A DNA stretch of 64,000 nucleotides from Pseudorasbora parva (Eukaryota; Chordata; Actinopteri; Cypriniformes; Gobionidae): contig NC_090189.1 of NCBI RefSeq assembly GCF_024679245.1, positions 36,712,889 through 36,776,888 of the forward strand, read 5' to 3'. This document shows positions 54,058 through 64,000 of the stretch, piece after piece (position 1 is the stretch's first letter; each line of letters begins with the position of its first letter). The notes beneath the pieces were generated by a model that did no database searches, was not told where the DNA came from, and was given only the letters and a program-made list of their open reading frames with translations. Both the position numbers and the translations under genes were made by a program.

Positions 54058-56273
54058 GGAAGCAATTTTATTTGAGTGAACTCTCTACAATATGTTAAAA
54101 ACATAATTTCAGATGAATCTTTTAACTTTTTCTCTGATCCTTCATTCGTTCCCCACCTCTTCCCTCTAATATGTACTGATTTGTTAATTTATTTAAATTT
54201 GGTTAACACTTTACAATAATGTTCAATTATAAGTCAATTAAAAAAAGTTATTAGTTAATGCTGGACTAATCATTTACAAAACATGACTATACATTCATCA
54301 ATTATTTATACGTTTTATTCAAACATTTTAAGAATGTTTCAATTCAGTTATCAGTCATTTATAAATTATAGGTTAATATGTTCAGACAATATTAATAAGT
54401 GGTATGCTATACCATATATAGCTGTGATGGATAGTTTACACTTTATATTAGGGGATGCATAAAGTGTTGTAAATGATTAGCATACGCATACACAACTTCT
54501 AACAGGTATGAAAATTTTACAAATTTTGTGTAATACATTTACAGTGATTAATTGTTTACACTTTAGATACAGGGATACAGAAAGCTTTTGTAAATAATTT
54601 ATTTATGTTTTTCATTTATTCATCTATAACAGGTGTTTATCACTTTGTAGTGTGTACTGCATTGTAAGTGCTGACTGGTGAGGGTATGGACAGCTTTCTT
54701 CTCTGACACACATGGAGTCTTTAAACGCATTTGCACCTGATATGAGCTCAAGTGGAAGGTGAAACCGGTTCACATTATCACTAAATCCCATACACTCCAC
54801 ACAGAACACAACACAGAAAGTCTGTGCTGGTGAGTGAAAAAATGTAACATAACCCACTGGAAGCCCCTGACTGTAAAGCCCCTTTCACACTGTGATTCCG
54901 GAAAATACACGGATAATGCGACCTGGCATTTGTTCCCGGGCCGCTAGATTTGGTCCATTCTCACTGCCAGCGAAATACCGTAATATGTGCCCTTTCACAC
55001 ACAACGCTTAACGGTCCAGGGTCGAGTTGACACGTGAAATCCAGATGTGACGTATAATGGCGAGCGATCTCAGCTTCAGCGCGGATATTAAGGAGCTCCG
55101 TGGTCTCGTCTTGTGTCCAGTTTGCACACATTTCTGCTTGTTTAATTTTAGTTTCTTTGTATACGAACACTCTCTGTGTTTAAAACACCGACTAGCTCTT
55201 CTGGCACTGCAGGGTTGTATTATTGAAAAAACAAGCTCTAGGAGTCGCACGATAACTATGCAAACGTTACGGCATTAGTTTCGGCTTTTGTTCACACAGC
55301 GCTCGTCTCGTCCCTGATACTAAAACACTTTTGACATAAATATTGTATCAAGTTTATCATCAATGAAGATGTCAGTGCACAAAGGTGCTCCCAACATTGG
55401 TGCTGTTTTATGTTAATAATCTTTTTAATATTCATTATCATTGTATATTGTTAACTACTTAATTTAAATGTAATTTTTTCTCTGAAATTTACAAAAGAGT
55501 AATTTCGTTGTGCTACACAATGACCCAGTAAGGTAACACTTTACTTGAAGGGGTGTGCATAAGACTGACATGACACCTTCATTATCATGACATGACACGT
55601 GTCATGAATATGAAGGAGTTTTTATGCATGTTTATGACAACTGTCATTAAGTGTCATTCGCTTAATTATGTCATTTTTAATGCAATGATGACATTTCGGA
55701 GTTGTCTTTGTTATGACAACTTGACATAAACCAATACATCATAACCTGTCAGTGCCTTTGTCATGACAACTTGACATTACCAAGACAACATAACCTGTCA
55801 TAAACATGACAGCAGATTATCAAATTTAAGAAACTTACTTAGCTTATAGGGTTAACCTTTAACTGTCATGTGGTTGGTTTTGATGTTGATTGAGGCCATT
55901 ATAATGTCATACATTTTTTTCAGTAGCACAAGTTTAATTTCTCATTAAAATGTAATTAGGTGTTAATACGCTGTCAAATTATTTTTTAATAACAGCATCA
56001 TTAATATTTTTCAGTTCATAATGTTTTATTTTATTTTTTAAGTTTCCTCCACCAGCTTCAACAGAAGGTTAGATAATAGACAATTTCAAATGTCTTAAAA
56101 ATATGAAAAGGAGTTCGAGAAATAAAATCAATCATTTAATTTTTAAGACCTGCCCTCTCACAGACAGAACTGACTCTTAAAAACACAAGGCATGAATTTA
56201 AACACAGGTGACCAGCACCAATTAACGCAAAAAGGGGAAAGCACGTACACAAATAATGGCCATTACACAAAAT

Positions 56274-56275
56274 AA

Positions 56276-56317
<42 letters not shown>

Positions 56318-56318
56318 C
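56274..56318. repeat. CA/TA compound microsatellite
   Basis: (CA)n then (TA)n. The minus-strand frame it creates is ignored. Confidence 0.9.
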
Positions 56319-56439
56319 AACATCATATACACACATAAACAAACACAGAAAAATAACACTTTGTCAAATGACTTCACTTTATAAATTATCTTCCGATGTA
56401 TAAAAATAAGAGGAATAGTCTTTAGAGCCCCACCCCGGG

Positions 56440-56573
56440 CTGAACAAGGAATGTTTGCGACTTGATCCTAGGCCGGAACATTATATATAGGGCCAACGTT
56501 TCCGCCCGAACCCCTTTTGACGGTGCACCAGCACACGGGACTCCGCCATAACAAACAGACAAACAAAGAAATG
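56440..56573 (+). promoter_or_regulatory. Promoter plus first-exon-like block inside the palindromic element
   Basis: A GC-rich segment with TATA-like TTATATATA at 56481-56489, a pyrimidine-rich CCGAACCCCTTTTGACGG start region, a CCGCCATAACAAACAG leader and ATG at 56571-56573 directly followed by GTAAGAATAA, a strong splice donor. An ATG split off by an intron is typical of several housekeeping genes, for example ribosomal proteins. Capture of such a promoter is an inference. Confidence 0.4.
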
Positions 56574-56872
56574 GTAAGAATAAACTCAAACTATTCGTTA
56601 AAGAGTGAGCGAAAGTTTAAATAAAGTATATTAAACCCAAAATAACGTTGTTGTGAATTGTTTTTACTTACTGGAAACTAAATTGACATTAAACACCTAA
56701 ACAAACTAACCTGACTGAGGCTCTGCCAACAACTGTTACAGCGTACACATTACCAGTGGTGCCACCATAGACATCATCATATAGGTGTATATGTCTATGC
56801 CACTCTATCATTTTGAGTTATATTAATAGTTTTTAATGACTCTGTACGATTTCCTCTATGATGCCATATTTC

Positions 56873-57180
56873 AGGTCAAGCTAAATATTCATGACACTGT
56901 TATAAAATAATTTGACAGAGTATTGACACTTAATGACATGTTAATGACAAATTCAACTTGTACCACTGTAGTTTAGGTCAAGAAATATATTCATGACAAT
57001 GTTATGAAATAATTTGACACAGTATTGACACTTAATGACATGTTAATGACAAATTCAACTTGTACCACTGTAGTTTAGGTCAAGAAATATATTCATGACA
57101 ATGTAATAAAATAATTTGACAGAGTATTGACACTAAATGACATGTAAATGACAAATTAAATTTATTAAAAAATCATGACA
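56873..57180. repeat. 102-bp tandem repeat, about three units
   Basis: Units start AGGTCAAG at 56873, 56975 and 57077. They share TATTCATGACAATGTTAT and GACACTTAATGACATG with few differences. Confidence 0.9.
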
Positions 57181-57228
57181 TTATAATAGCCTAATGACAG
57201 CCAACGTCAAAACCAACCACATGACAGT

Positions 57229-57600
57229 TTAATAATAATAATAATAGATTTTATTTATAACGCACTTTTCATTTCGAAGAATCTCAAAGTGCAACAAAGG
57301 GAAAAAATAACAATACATGAATGACAAGTAAAAATTACATCTCAACATCATGCCGGACGCTGATGACGCTAGCCTGGTGCAAACTTCAGTCACCATGCAG
57401 TTCAAGCCCGAGGGAGACCACCAGTGAGCAGCCGACACCCAGAAGAGAGAGCAGCCGCAGCGAGCAACATCAAATGTCCTTCAAACCAAAACCAACCACA
57501 AATTCAAACAAAAACAGAAGAGAAGCGGTGAAAAAAACGGCAAACAACGTCCTCTCAGTGGCTGCCAGCAATCAGCAACAGACCCAATTGTAGCTCTGAC
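57229..57600 (-). mobile_element. Minus-strand LINE 3' end fragment
   Basis: (AAT)n, then AGATTTTATTTATAACGCAC and CTCAAAGTGCAAC, is the same tail as the LINE fragment at 22267-22911. The material to about 57600 is non-coding and may be its 3'UTR. Confidence 0.6.
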
Positions 57601-59078
57601 TGTTAGACTAGTCACAAACATAAGAAAATAAAATAAAATCTAAATTTAATAGTAAAGTTAACATGATTTGTGGGTGGAGAAGCGGCGAACAGACAACGCC
57701 AGCATCCTCTCCCCCACGTTGCCTAGCAACTAATGTAATGTAAACCCAAAAAGCTAAGTAGTTTTTTAAATTTGATAATTAATCTGCTATGTCATTTCAT
57801 GTCTGTTTATGACAGGTTATGTTGTCTTGGTAATGTCAAGTTGTCATGACAAAATTACTGACAGGTTATGATGTATTGGTTTATGTCAAGTTGTCATAAC
57901 AAAGACAACTCTGAAATGTCATCATTGCATTAAAAATGACATAATTAAGCGAATGACACTTAATGACAGTTGTCATAAACATGCATAAAAACTCCTTCAT
58001 ATTCATGACACGTGTCATGTCATGATTATGAAGGTGTCATGTCAGTCTTATGCACACCCTTTACAAGTAAAGTGTTACCGAAATGCAAAAAGATCATCAT
58101 TGTTAAATGAAGAAAGTCAATCAGATACAATGAGTTTAAATGTGAGATTCGAATGAATGGATGCTATTGGTTGTGAGCACAGTGCAGTCTGGAAGAAACA
58201 AGGAAGCTGATTGGCCATTGAAACGGTGATGTCACACAGAACCAGGTGTGTCTGTGATTACCAGCATGTAGAGGGATCTTTGTTTGCAAAGTGGATATGC
58301 TTCTCCTACCCAAGTTGGTAAGGAAGTTTGAAGCCATTGAGTTTGGAGTAAACCACATGTTGAGTTTGTTCAAGGACTGCTGGGAAAAGCCACAATGTTT
58401 TCATTAACTTTGAGAGACTACTGGTAGGATAAACACTCATTTTGTAGTGACTACAGAGACTATTTAAAAAGAAGGTTGTGTATGTCTTACAATTTGTTTG
58501 CTAATGCTAGCCGTTTTAGCATTTAATATGTTAACTTGTCAAGTGCATTTGATTTAGTATTGATGAACATCTATGTAAAATACCTTGTGAGTGGTCTAGT
58601 GACATTTTTTGTAGCTTAAATTAGTTAAATATCCTTAAGGTATCTCATTGCTGTGTATGTTAACTCATATTTGTATATGGTTTGTTTCTCTGTATATGTT
58701 ATTAAGCTAAACATCCCAAATAAGCACTAAAAACAAGCAAAAGAAGATCAAGATATTGCTGATTTATTTTCAATAAATTGCTTCAGTAATGAAGATTCAG
58801 ATGTTTTGAGTTAATCCATGCACACTCTGAAGTTGATGGAAGCCTTATTTCAAGTTTGTGCAGAAATTGAGGCAGAAAATCCCTGAAAACTTTTAGTGAA
58901 TAGATGAATTTTTTTTAGATGAATTAGTTCATCATTAATTAATAACTTATAAGTGGTTTATAATTGAACGCTATTATAAAGTGTTACCAATTTAAGGAAG
59001 TTAGCCAGTGGTTAGCGGTTGACAAGTTGCTAGCTGGTGTTTGTACTGAATTGTGATGGTTGTGTTGTGTTAGCTAGC

Positions 59079-59285
59079 TTATTCGTGAATCACCTGCAGA
59101 TGTGTTCTCAAATTCGTGTTTGAAATCTTGGAAGTTGAGAGCAGCTTCTTTTTTGGGTTGCACAATAAGCACCTGAACACATACTTTTTTTCGGTCATCT
59201 CAGTCAGTACCATGTACTTCTCGAGATACAGCCACGGCGATTCCTCCCTCTGGAAAAATTCCACTGCGTCCTCCCCCTCTGCCAT
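59079..59285 (-). pseudogene. hAT N-terminal BED-finger ORF
   Basis: ATG at 59285: MAEGEDAVEFFQREESPWLY then MTEKKYVFRCLLCNPKKKLL and NTNLRTHLQVIHE. C-x2-C plus H-x4-H in this spacing is a BED zinc finger as in hAT transposases. After His-Glu the frame stops; no catalytic domain follows at 58100-59080. A DNA-binding remnant of a hAT gene or the first exon of one. Confidence 0.65.
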
Positions 59286-59333
59286 CTTTCCATCAAATAC
59301 ATTTCTCGCATGTCAGCTCAATGATTGGTAGAG

Positions 59334-59990
59334 TCATAGACAGTAAAAGAAATGGACAGAGCTATCCCATTGACTTCAACGGCGGAAAGTGAGGTCAGTA
59401 AGGAGCACTCACTTCCTGATGGCTGAGCAAACTGCGCAGGCTCAGTCTGAGCTTGACGACGTAGATGTGACGTGAGCAACCTGTCTGACAGCTGTAGGTC
59501 TTCTAGTAGTTGTGGAAAGTGAAATCTGAATCACGTTGTTTTGCATTTGGCTCACTATGGGCTTCTCCCTTGACTTTATCAGACTTTATGTCTCCACGTC
59601 CCCCCGACTGTCTCATAGACAGTAAAAGATTACCTGCGAGCATATCCTCAGGTCTATACGGTAATTTCTCAACTGTGCGACAGAGTTGCATTGGTTATGG
59701 CGCAATCGTTAGCCTATTTTTTACAAAAACAGCTTCTGCGGGGCGATAGTGTAAGATACAAGGTAATGGAGCCTTTTATGCATTGTCGTGTATCTTTAGA
59801 AATAAACAATGGACAAATGGAGTCTTTAAATGCCTCAGATGTAAAGTTATTCACTGACAAAGTAATTCAAAAATGAATGGGATCAATGGGATGCTAACAG
59901 CAGGTGATGGCTTGGTTAGCAATGGCCGCCCCTATGGGTCCGAGTGCTAGATTACCCCCTTGGGTAGAGTACGTGTACGTGATGTCACCA
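59334..59990. other. Repetitive non-coding block
   Basis: CATAGACAGTAAAAGA occurs at about 59334 and again at about 59616, in direct orientation. The surrounding text is GC-balanced with short frames but no recognisable protein. Probably part of a non-autonomous element. Confidence 0.4.
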
Positions 59991-60360
59991 TCCAGAACAG
60001 AAGGTGGCGGTAATGCTCCAAATCGCTGGTTGCCGTAGAACATGAACAAGAAGAAGACACCGGCAGGTCCGTGTATGGCAGTGCCGTCACTTACTGATCC
60101 TCTTTAGCAGTTGTTTCCGATTTGAGCTTGTACTTCAGAAATGATTGGCAAATGTAGCTTGTGTGGACGCTACCGCACTACTTGACCAACAAAAGAGATT
60201 CACTACTGAAAAGCTATTTGATTCGGAAAACAGCGACGCTACCATCACGCTACTAGTGATGGGCAGACCGAGGCTTCTTGAAGCACTGAAACAGTTGAAG
60301 CAAATGTGCCAAAGCTTCGAAACAACACCCGACACCCGTCTCCATGACTCCATCTAGTGG
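59991..60360. repeat. Promoter-like repeat plus MITE-like segment
   Basis: GGTGGCGGTAATGCTCC at about 60003 repeats the sequence seen before the micro-ORF at 43371. From about 60252 'AGTGATGGGCAGACCGAGGC' and GAAGC/GCTTC motifs resemble a hAT MITE. No gene. Confidence 0.4.
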
Positions 60361-60985
60361 ACACTTGCGTGTATTGATCTGAAATAACCTTGACAGTGAT
60401 CTACTACTGTATGTACAAAAACAAAACAAAACAAAAAAACACGTTTTTAACATCTGTTTGACAACTACTTGGTTTTGTAACCTTGTAACCTGTAAGCCTC
60501 CTCATTGTAAATAACATAACTTTAGTCTTTTGTTTTTTATGTGATAAAAAATTAAGATTATTAAAAGAAATAAAGCCACAAGGTGTCATTTGTTAGGCCT
60601 ACATAACATTTTTATTCAAAAATATGAATTGCTCTGCTGGTGAATGACTTAGTCAACTTTATATAATGTAAAATTTCTCCAGCCTTTGAAAAAATTATTT
60701 CACACGGTGGGACACTTGTTGCTGGCATGCACAAATATTTTTTAGCAAGTACATACAAATGAGGGAAAATTACTGAAAATTAAGTTAATGGATCATGCAT
60801 TCTGGGCCAACACAATACACACATCTCACTTTATGTGGTGCTTCCAAATGTAGCCTAGCTTAAATATGACTAACCAAAGTGCAAGTGAAGTAACTTCACT
60901 TTTAAACTGTGGGGAATGAGGTTCATTCAGATGTGTGACTGTGTGGTTTGTTCCCACCCCTTTTAATCAAAGCAGTTTCGACAGG
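60361..60985. other. AT-rich, no gene
   Basis: No coding motif or terminal repeat detected between the MITE-like segment and the DIRS terminal repeat. Confidence 0.4.
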
Positions 60986-60989
60986 CACA

Positions 60990-61418
60990 CCTGATGAAAC
61001 CGTCTCAGGTTATAACTATAACCATAGTTCCCTGAGAAGGGAACGAAACACTGCGTCCACTAGGGACAGCTTTTGGAACGCTCCCAGCGTGATAGCATCT
61101 GATGCCTGTATGTCAACTCAGCCAATGGCAAACGTGCATGTCACGGGCGTGTGACGTCACGACCAGGAAAGGATAAATACACCTCTGATCCGATCAGACC
61201 TCAGCAAAACTGCCGAAGCAAGGGATCACAGGGATGCAGGGAGTATGGCAAAGGGACGCAGTGTTTCGTTTTCGTTTTTGTATAACTATGGTTATAGTTA
61301 TAACCTGAGATGTTCCCTTTCGAGGGAACTTCACACTGCGTCCACTAGGGACAGCTTTGGGAACGAAATACCAAAACGCCATAATACCAAATGCCTGTCG
61401 TGTGAAACTGTGGCACAT
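60990..61418 (-). repeat. DIRS element 2 terminal repeats
   Basis: Direct copies of CACTGCGTCCACTAGGGACAG at 61049 and 61335, each next to a GTTCCC...GGGAAC hairpin. GGTTATAACTATAACCATAG (61009) is inverted at about 61287 (CTATGGTTATAGTTATAACC). This is the internal complementary region/terminal repeat arrangement of DIRS elements and lies just downstream of the recombinase gene. Confidence 0.75.
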
Positions 61419-62560
61419 TCAAGACAGGAGCACTGAAGAACCTGGAGCACACTCCAGGTCAAGATCATAGTATCTCACAAACGTGAGAGGCGGGGACCAA
61501 CCGGCCGCGTCGCAGACTTCTTTGAGGGAAACCCCTGATACCAAGGCCTTAGAGGCCGCCATACTCCTAGTAGAGTGGGCTCTGACAGCTAATGGACACT
61601 GCTGATCAGAAGACCCATAAGCCAGTGAGATAGCCTCGACTATCCACTTGCTCGTTGTATGTTTGGACGCAGGGAGACCCCTGTTATGAGATCCAAAACA
61701 AACAAACAATTGATCTGCTTTCCTCCACAGGGCAGCTCTGTGGACATAAGCATCCAGTGCTCGCACTGGACATACAAGTTTCAATCTTTCCTGGTCTGGA
61801 TTAACAAATGGAGGAGGACAGAGAGCTTGCAGCACTATAGGCTGTGGAACATTGGTTAATACCTTCGGAAAATACCCTAATCTAGGGTAAAGGAAAGCTT
61901 TAACCATCCCTGGTGCAAACTCCAAGCACGAAGGGAATATTGATAAGGCCTGAAGGTCTCCTATTCTCTTAATAGAAGAGATGGCAAGAGGGAAGATGGT
62001 TTTCAGAGTCAGAAACTTCTCTGAGATAATGTCAAGTGGCTCGAACGGAGCCGCAGATAAACCTTCCAACACTATAGCCAAATCCCAAGTAGGAACTCTA
62101 GTGCGCACCGCAGGCCTCAGCCTCTTAGTGCCACGAAGGAAACGAGTTACCAACGGGTTCCTCCCCACAGTGATACCATCCACAAGGGCATGGTAAGCAG
62201 AAATAGCTGACATATACACATTTAGTGTAGAAGGGGTTAACCCGGAAGAGAAACGATCTTGTAGAAAATCTAGCACTGAACCAACAGGGCAGTTGACTGG
62301 ATCTAACTGTCGTTCTTGACACCAAGAAGTGAACAACCTCCACTTCAGGGCATATAGTCTCCTCGTGGAGGGAGCTCTGGAGCTAAGAATGGTCTCCACT
62401 ACCTCGGTAGAGAGACCAGACTCTATGAGCTCGGCCCCCTCAGTGGCCAAACCCACAGGTTCCACATTTCTGGGCGGGGGTGAAAAATTGAACCCTCCGC
62501 CTGAGATAGAAGATCCCTCCTGATGGGAATCTTCCAAGGTGAGCCATCGAGTAGTGTTAC
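61419..62560 (-). CDS. DIRS tyrosine recombinase, catalytic residues present
   Basis: The minus-strand frame is open from 63002; the recognisable recombinase begins at about 62500: APSTRRLYALKWRLFTSWCQ (SAM-like DNA-binding domain), VYMSAISAYHALVDG, SIKRIGDLQALS (first catalytic Arg), AHSTRSMAASKALVSG (His-x-x-Arg), EVCDAAGWSPPLTFVRYYDL (His replaced by Trp, then nucleophile Tyr). It ends SSVLLS at 61419. It overlaps the RT/RNase H reading frame in another frame, as usual in DIRS elements. The enzyme integrates circular DNA without leaving target duplications. The true start is uncertain because of the overlap. Confidence 0.85.
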
Positions 62561-64000
62561 GAGGTTCGAGAACCAAATCCGGCTCGGCCAGTAAGGAGCT
62601 ACTAGCAGTAGACTTATCCCTTCCCGACGAAATTTCTCCAGAACTCCCTTGAGCAGAACAACTGGGGGAAATGCGTACAGACGCCGCCTTGGCCACGTCT
62701 GCATCATGGCATCCAGTCCCAGAGGAGCTGGATGTGTCAAAGAGAACCAGAGTGGACAGTGCGTCGTATTCTGAGACGCAAACAGATCCACCTCCGCCTG
62801 GCCATACATTTCCCAAATGAGCTTCACCACCTCGGAGTGAAGTCTCCATTCCCCTGGCCTCAGCCCCTGTCTTGACAGGATGTCCGCTCCTATATTCTGG
62901 GCCCCCGGGATAAAGATTGCTCTCAAGGAGAGTAACTTCCCCAGAGACCACAGGAGGATCTGGTGCGCCAGCTTGCACAGTGGGCACGAACGCAGCCCCC
63001 ATGACGATTTACATAGGAAACCACAGATGTGTTGTCCGTATGGACCAACACATGATGGCCCCTCAGGTCCGGGAGGAAGAACTTCAACGCATTGAAGACT
63101 GCCATCATCTCCAGGCAGTTGATGTGCCACGAAAGATGATGGTCCCCCCACAGACCCTGGGGTGAGCGGCCTTCCATTACCGCTCCCCAGCCCATGAGAG
63201 AGGCATCTGTCGCCAGGGTGACTCGGTGACATTGTGCCCCCAACACCGGACCCTGGGACAGGAACCAGGCTTCCTTCCATATGACCAAGATGCGGAGACA
63301 CCGCCGCGTGATCTTGATCATACGAAAAGGGTTCCCCCTCGGGGAAAACCCTCTGGTCCTGAGCCACCACTGTAAGGGCCTCATGTACAGCAGGCCAAAA
63401 GGAATCACGTTGGACGCCGCTGCCATTTACCCCAGCAACTTTTGAAACTGCTTGACAGTGAATGACTGGCCTAGTTTTACTCTCTTTACAGCTGACAGAA
63501 TTGCAGCGATGTGTGTGGGTGAAAGCACTGCCCGCATTGCTACAGAATCCCAAACCACGCCTAGAAAAGTGGTCCTCTGTACTGGAGAAAGCACACTCTT
63601 CTTTGCGTTCAGCCTCAACCCCAACTTTTGAATATGTGCGAGGACGACATCTCGATGTCGAACCGCCATCTCCTGCGACTGTGCCAGAATCAGCCAGTCG
63701 TCTATATAGTTCAGAATGCGTATACCCTGCAGCCTGAGCGGGGCCAGAGCTGCATCTATGCATTTCGTGAACGTGCGGGGTGAGAGAGCTAGACCAAATG
63801 GAAGAACCCGATACTTGTACGCTTTGCCCCCGAAAGCGAACCTCAGGTACTTCCTGTGTTGTGGAAAGATGGAGACATGGAAGTATGCGTCCTTCAGATC
63901 TATTGTGACAAACCAATCCTCGGATTTGATTTGGGTCACAATCTGACTTAGCGTCAGCATCTTGAATTTTAGTTTCTTGACTGTACAATTCCGACGACGA
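62423..64000 (-). pseudogene. DIRS RT, RNase H and methyltransferase-like region
   Basis: The minus-strand gene enters from the right window edge. RT: DWFVTIDLKDAYFHVSIFPQ (catalytic Asp), YRVLPFGLALSPRTFTKCID, LNYIDDWLILAQS (YIDD). In-frame TAA at 63427-63429 after QKLLG. RNase H: LATDASLMGWGAVMEG, INCLEMMAVFNAL, VHTDNTSVVSYVN. A one-base loss in the G5 run (C5 at 62995-62999 on the plus strand) shifts the frame; then CKLAHQILLWSLGKLLSLRA, GADILSRQG, AEVDLFASQNTTHC and LLVAPYWPSRIWFSNLVTLL, the methyltransferase-like part of vertebrate DIRS. Two small lesions only, so a recent copy. Confidence 0.85.

Larger units (their letters stand above)
55532..58079. mobile_element. 2.5-kb palindromic element with ~300-bp inverted arms
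   Basis: Arms 55532-55830 and 57790-58079 are near-perfect reverse complements. Both start GGTAACACTTTACTTG and contain the motif GACATGACACGTGTCATG, itself a palindrome. A further inverted pair near 55870 and 57210 (CATGTGGTTGGTTTTGA) extends the symmetry. The interior holds CA/TA microsatellites, a promoter-like block, a 102-bp tandem repeat and a LINE tail. Target duplication not clear. No transposase visible. Confidence 0.8.
54201..58988. mobile_element. 4.8-kb inverted-repeat element enclosing another element
   Basis: The left end GGTTAACACTTTACAATAAT and the right end (reverse complement) GGTAACACTTTATAATAGCG continue as inverted repeats through GTTCAATTATAA. Both are bordered by AATTT (54196-54200 and 58989-58993). 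No transposase frame recognised. The left arm holds a terminus-like GCCCCTTTCACACTGTG at about 54882. The right arm is non-coding. The smaller palindromic element (55532-58079) is nested within. Confidence 0.65.

Noticed and set aside
54624..54857. 77-codon minus-strand ORF as a host gene
   Set aside because: Lies within the non-coding arm of an inverted-repeat element and shows no motif.
1..64000. tRNA, rRNA or other structured RNA genes
   Set aside because: Only a SINE head with degenerate A/B boxes and a tRNA-complementary primer site were found; no complete cloverleaf seen by eye.
1..64000. Frameshifts as general assembly error
   Set aside because: A 5.4-kb uninterrupted frame and exact target duplications indicate good base quality, although homopolymer sites such as 847-854, 51086-51092 and 62995-62999 remain individually suspect.

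Overview
The window looks like nuclear DNA of a ray-finned fish, most likely a cyprinid or close relative. The reasons are the element types (CR1/L2 LINEs whose ORF1 carries an esterase domain, DIRS-type tyrosine-recombinase retroelements, Gypsy elements of two kinds, several hAT families, TTAA-flanked MITEs, a SINE tail with the fish-type end 'GTCGCTTTGGATAAAAGCGT'), vertebrate-style introns inside element genes, and an AT-rich, microsatellite-studded background. I found no convincing single-copy host gene. Nearly all recognisable coding sequence belongs to mobile elements, most of it broken by single-base indels, stops or nested insertions. The exception is a 5.4-kb uninterrupted gag-pol frame. 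That intact frame argues that the many frameshifts elsewhere are real decay rather than poor base calling.

Layout. 1-2700: minus-strand DDE-type transposase-like pseudogene with five copies of an 18-bp motif upstream. 2.9-8.6 kb: gene-free, with SINE fragments, a 1.2-kb TTAA element inserted into a repeat that has an 'empty' copy near 43.8 kb, and a 778-bp TTAA MITE. 8.7-11.55 kb: truncated L2 LINE split by a complete 1393-bp hAT. 12.4-15.9 kb: multi-exon TTF/ZMYM1-like hAT transposase pseudogene. 16.5-33.7 kb: a nest in which a hAT element contains a near full-length L2, which in turn contains a probable solo LTR, a minus-strand LINE fragment, a complete Gypsy element and a further 3'UTR insertion. 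34.7-37.9 kb: deleted DIRS element. 38.8-46.7 kb: Gypsy element of Gmr1 type (SCAN-like gag, protease next to integrase), itself hit by a hAT (8-bp target duplication) and a TA-flanked 3.2-kb element that carries a two-exon micro-ORF. 48.2-52.4 kb: two adjacent minus-strand element genes (SAMD3-like protein; C2H2 finger plus transposase-like protein). 53-54 kb: fragments of two further element genes. 54.2-59.0 kb: a 4.8-kb inverted-repeat element containing a second, 2.5-kb palindromic element with a promoter/first-exon-like segment. 59.1-60.4 kb: hAT BED-finger fragment and a MITE. 61.0-64.0 kb: second DIRS element with an almost complete tyrosine recombinase, running off the right edge.

How the pieces relate. 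Target-site duplications and interrupted reading frames give relative ages: the Gypsy at 24.1-31.8 kb (near-identical LTRs, intact frame) is the youngest large insertion, and the outer hAT and the Gmr1-like element are older. Nothing here forms a host pathway or operon. The interest lies in nesting, captured host-like segments, unusual catalytic residues and deletion scars.
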